64,000 bases of DNA, from contig CAWEET010000016.1 in assembly GCA_963808165.1 (NCBI GenBank), positions 1-64,000 on the forward strand, read 5' to 3'. Below the pieces are notes generated by a model. That model searched no databases. It was not told where the DNA came from and saw only the letters and a program-made list of their open reading frames with translations. The DNA is from Thiosocius sp963808165. Lineage in GTDB: Bacteria > Pseudomonadota > Gammaproteobacteria > Chromatiales > Chromatiaceae. Positions 61,544 to 64,000 of this stretch are shown here, piece by piece (the first letter of the stretch is position 1; every line of letters begins with the position of its first letter). Position numbers and translations under genes: made by a program.

Positions 61544-62953
61544 ATGGACATCCTGCATCACGGTGCCGTTGGCGGCGTCACCGGATCGTGCCATGAATTG
61601 CGGCCAAGTGATCAGGATGCGATCCTGATCGACTGTGGTCTGTTTCAGGGTGCCGAGAGTTCCGGCAGAGGCGCTAATGCGCGTGAACTCGCCATCGAGT
61701 TTCCGATCGATCATGTGCGCGCACTGATCGTCACCCACGTGCACATCGACCATGTCGGTCGCATTCCTTATCTGCTTGCCGCCGGTTTCGGTGGCCCCAT
61801 CTACTGTTCGGAGCCATCGGCCAGGCTGCTGCCCGTCGTGCTCGAAGATGCACTCAAGGTGGGGGTGACGCGCAACAAGGGCCTGATCCGGCGCGTGATG
61901 CGCCGCCTCGAGCAGATGATCCGTCCCGCGCCTTATGGTCAGTGGCAGTCGATCGCCGTCGTCGGCCAGATGCCGCTCGCGGTCCAATTCCGACGCGCTG
62001 GACACATCCTGGGATCCGCTTGGATCGACTGCCGTTGCGGCGCCGGCGAGGAGGCGCAGCATGTCGTCTTTTCCGGAGATCTTGGGGCCGAGCAGACGCC
62101 TTTGCTCAATCCGCCGGATCAGCCCGAGGGTTGCGATGTCCTGGTGATCGAGAGTACCTACGGCGACCGCAACCACGAGGGGCGCACCGAGCGACAGCAG
62201 GCGCTGGAGGATGTCATCCGTCATGCGCTGCAGGATCGCGGCACGGTATTGATCCCGGCATTCAGCATCGGACGCACCCAGGAACTGCTATATGAGCTGG
62301 AGGATATCCTGCACCGGAACCAGGGTGGTGAAGCGGTCGATGATCTGCCGTGGGACGAGATCGAGATCGTGCTCGATTCGCCGATGGCGGCAAGATTCAC
62401 CGACCTGTATCGAGAGTTGCGCCCGTTTTGGGATGCGGAGGCGAGGGCGCGCCTGGCCGCGGGTCGCCACCCTCTGAACTTCGAGCAACTCACCACCGTC
62501 GACAGCCACGAGGATCACCTGCGAGTGGTCGACTACCTGGCAAAGACCGGCCGCCCCGTCGTTGTGCTTGCGGCCGGCGGCATGTGCGCCGGTGGGCGGG
62601 TAGTGAACTATCTCAAGGCCATGCTGGGTGATCCAAAAAACGACATCCTGTTTGTCGGCTATCAGGCGCAGGGAACCCCGGGGCGCGACATCCAACGATA
62701 TGGGCCGCGTGGCGGCTATGTGGAACTGGATGGCGAGCACTTCGATATCCGCGCCCAGGTGCATACGATCTCGGGCTATTCGGCGCACGCTGACCAAGCC
62801 GGACTGATCGGCTTCGTACGCAACATGAACAGGAAGCCGCGGCAGGTCTGGCTGGTCCATGGCGACCCCGAGGCCAGTGCCGCGCTGGCCGTGCGGCTTC
62901 GCGAATTTGTGCCTGCGGCCGACGTTGCCAGCGCGATCCCGGACACGCCCTGA
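61544..62953 (+). CDS. Metallo-beta-lactamase / beta-CASP RNA exonuclease-like protein
   Basis: 469 residues starting right after the ileS stop. MBL motifs: LIDCGLFQG, VTHVHIDHVGRIPYL (HxHxDH), AGHILGSAW, FSGDLGAEQTPLL and VHTISGYSAHADQAGL. The beta-CASP insert has VLVIESTYGDR, IPAFSIGRTQELLYEL and VVVLAAGGMCAGGRVVNYL. The final HGD is in WLVHGDPEA. Such proteins are close to bacterial and archaeal CPSF73-like nucleases acting on RNA. It occupies the place where lspA would be expected. Confidence 0.9.
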   Translation: MDILHHGAVGGVTGSCHELRPSDQDAILIDCGLFQGAESSGRGANARELAIEFPIDHVRALIVTHVHIDHVGRIPYLLAAGFGGPIYCSEPSARLLPVVLEDALKVGVTRNKGLIRRVMRRLEQMIRPAPYGQWQSIAVVGQMPLAVQFRRAGHILGSAWIDCRCGAGEEAQHVVFSGDLGAEQTPLLNPPDQPEGCDVLVIESTYGDRNHEGRTERQQALEDVIRHALQDRGTVLIPAFSIGRTQELLYELEDILHRNQGGEAVDDLPWDEIEIVLDSPMAARFTDLYRELRPFWDAEARARLAAGRHPLNFEQLTTVDSHEDHLRVVDYLAKTGRPVVVLAAGGMCAGGRVVNYLKAMLGDPKNDILFVGYQAQGTPGRDIQRYGPRGGYVELDGEHFDIRAQVHTISGYSAHADQAGLIGFVRNMNRKPRQVWLVHGDPEASAALAVRLREFVPAADVASAIPDTP

Positions 62954-63004
62954 CAATCGGCGCCGATGCGCACAGCCCGGATCGCCTTGCCCATTCGCTG
63001 AGGG

Positions 63005-63340
63005 TTGCCTTCAGCCGCGACGGGGGCAGCAATCGCCATCCTGCTTCTGTGCCCGATGCCGGTACTGCTTTCGAACATCGGCTTCGACTTCAATCTTGCC
63101 GCCCCGATGATGCTGCCCCTGATGCTGGGTGCGTTGCTCAGGGATCGACGGTTCATCAATGAGGCGTCCATCGACGCGGACAATCGGCTGGTTTTCAGCG
63201 AGGAGATGGCTGCCTGTCGGCTCGGTCGACAGCCATCATCCCCGTCACGGCGGCGTCACCTCGAGACCGGCGGCTCGCTTGGCGCTGATTTCGCTGCGCC
63301 GCATCGGCATGGCGTCGATCTGCAAAAACACCTCACCTAG
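63005..63340 (+). CDS. Possible small membrane protein
   Basis: 111 residues from TTG 63005. A hydrophobic N-terminus (AAIAILLLCPMPVLLSNIGF, PMMLPLMLGALL) precedes a low-quality tail that overlaps the convergent DUF4174 gene by 95 bp. Low support; the first half may be real and the end misread. Confidence 0.3.
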   Translation: MPSAATGAAIAILLLCPMPVLLSNIGFDFNLAAPMMLPLMLGALLRDRRFINEASIDADNRLVFSEEMAACRLGRQPSSPSRRRHLETGGSLGADFAAPHRHGVDLQKHLT

Positions 63341-63712
63341 GTCGCTGTCCAGTGTGGCACGGCGCTTCACTCCGCCATCCTTGCCGATCAGTATCAGCAA
63401 CCGGTCCCCGTCAGACAGCCCGAGCCGGCTGCGCAGCTGCTTGACCTCATCGCTGCTCAGGGTCCGGTCGCGCACCCGTCCGGTTTCCAGATGCAGTTGG
63501 ACCAGTTCCAGCTCCCGATCGAGCATGGCGTCGTTGCGCCGACCGATGGTGCGCAGTTGTTCCTGCAACGCAGGGTCGTCGGCTTGCGGTGTCACCAGGA
63601 CCAGCAGGCGCTCGCTCCATCGGTGCTGGTCGAGATCGTAGGCGAGCGCCACCAGGGCCAATGATGCGGTCAGAAACAACAAGGCGATCTGCATCCAGCC
63701 GCGCACTACCAT
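63245..63712 (-). CDS. DUF4174-family secreted protein
   Basis: 155 residues from ATG 63712. N-terminal signal or anchor helix (MQIALLFLTASLALVALAYD), then a thioredoxin-like domain as in DUF4174, with RLLVLVTPQADD, the charged helix ERELVQ-like LDRELELVQL, LLILIGKDGGVKRRAT and the family end LFxxIDAMPMRR (VFLQIDAMPMRRSE). It overlaps the upstream gene's stop by seven bases, so translational coupling is likely. Function unknown. Confidence 0.8.
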   Translation of the reverse strand: MVVRGWMQIALLFLTASLALVALAYDLDQHRWSERLLVLVTPQADDPALQEQLRTIGRRNDAMLDRELELVQLHLETGRVRDRTLSSDEVKQLRSRLGLSDGDRLLILIGKDGGVKRRATLDSDLGEVFLQIDAMPMRRSEISAKRAAGLEVTPP

Positions 63713-64000
63713 CCCCTGGTACTCGGATCGCCCGTGCACGGACCAACAAGCGCATTCGTAACGCAGCCGAGGTTGAATCTACCCGCCTGGCCCCGAACGC
63801 GTTCTCCATCGCCAAAGCTGGCAACGCGGTTTGCGTAGAACGCCAGGTAGCCACGAACGTCCACGAATCCCGCGCTGAGCGCATCGCTGGCAAAAGCTGC
63901 CTGCGAAATCGTGCCCTGCACTGCGGTGGCAGCAAGGGAAGCGGCCTGGCCCTCCCATTCGTAAGAGCCCTCACCCGGTGCTCTGCGCGGCAGGTCTGTG
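63706..64000 (-). CDS. 3' part of an unidentified gene, cut by right edge
   Basis: The frame is open from the window edge to a TAG at 63706. The visible 97 residues include SYEWEGQAASLAATAVQGTI, GFVDVRGYLAFYANRVASFG and a Cys-containing end NLGCVTNALVGPCTGDPSTR. No family is recognised. The stop overlaps the DUF4174 start, which supports both. Confidence 0.6.
   Translation of the reverse strand, partial: TDLPRRAPGEGSYEWEGQAASLAATAVQGTISQAAFASDALSAGFVDVRGYLAFYANRVASFGDGERVRGQAGRFNLGCVTNALVGPCTGDPSTRGW

Noticed and set aside
60728..62224. 498-codon open frame on the minus strand
   Set aside because: It is antisense to the 3' part of ileS and the MBL nuclease, whose motifs are complete; high GC third positions keep the opposite frame open.
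1..64000. CRISPR arrays, rRNA operon, prophage modules
   Set aside because: I looked for regularly spaced repeats, rRNA-like sequence and phage structural genes and saw none.

Overview
The window looks like a chromosomal segment of a GC-rich gammaproteobacterium, most likely a sulfur oxidiser of the Chromatiales type. The evidence is the core order ispB / rplU-rpmA-obgE-proB / rpsT / murJ / ribF-ileS, a DsrC/TusE-family sulfur-carrier protein, and tRNA and ribosomal genes of gammaproteobacterial type. The assignment is an inference from gene content; no 16S rRNA is present.

Region 1 (1 to about 33 kb) is an accessory island full of small genes and IS debris. It opens with the 5' part of a CNNM/DUF21 gene. 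Near-identical copies of a gene of unknown function (664-1413 and 30312-31061), within a direct repeat of about 950 bp, flank the island. Inside are an orphan ParA with a tail-anchored partner, many small membrane proteins (two paralogues sharing NLGPWG, DUF5132, DUF3096, DUF4342, a DUF4405-like protein and tiny peptides of 26-29 residues), and a phasin-like protein with a histone-H1-like tail. Also present are two PHA-granule-region (PF09650-like) proteins, a YugP-type zinc peptidase, and a Ca2+-type P-ATPase with an HMA2-like domain that is translationally coupled to an aberrant MetK paralogue. The set is completed by an ArsB/NhaD-type transporter, a double UspA, a pentapeptide-repeat protein, TerC, TerB, a divergent aspartate-aminotransferase-like enzyme and two EcsC-like paralogues. 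One EcsC-like copy has lost its C-terminus to an intact IS5-family element. Relics of IS3, IS91, IS4, IS256, IS5 and IS1380 transposases, a 158-bp MITE, and 3' fragments of host genes (rnd, BI-1, pit, an ethylbenzene-dehydrogenase-type haem domain) show repeated rearrangement. The genes that survive suggest a membrane- or inclusion-associated system of ion homeostasis and stress that I cannot match to a described system.

Region 2 (about 32.3-42.2 kb) starts with tRNA-Thr. It carries envelope and lipid-turnover genes: a PLD/cardiolipin-synthase-like lipoprotein preceded by a C23 homopolymer, a secreted alpha/beta hydrolase, an AsmA protein, an App1-type phosphatidate phosphatase and, on the opposite strand, a PhoD phosphatase.

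Region 3 (42.3-64 kb) is mostly housekeeping: TusE/DsrC-like protein, ManC, YchF, tRNA-Met, Amt, a broken DUF2189 gene, tRNA-Pro, IspB, L21, L27, ObgE, ProB, S20, MurJ (apparent CTG start), LspA, a complete group II intron with reverse transcriptase, RibF, IleS, a beta-CASP metallo-beta-lactamase RNase, a DUF4174 protein and a gene cut by the right edge. lspA lies upstream of ribF-ileS instead of after ileS, and the intron sits in the gap.
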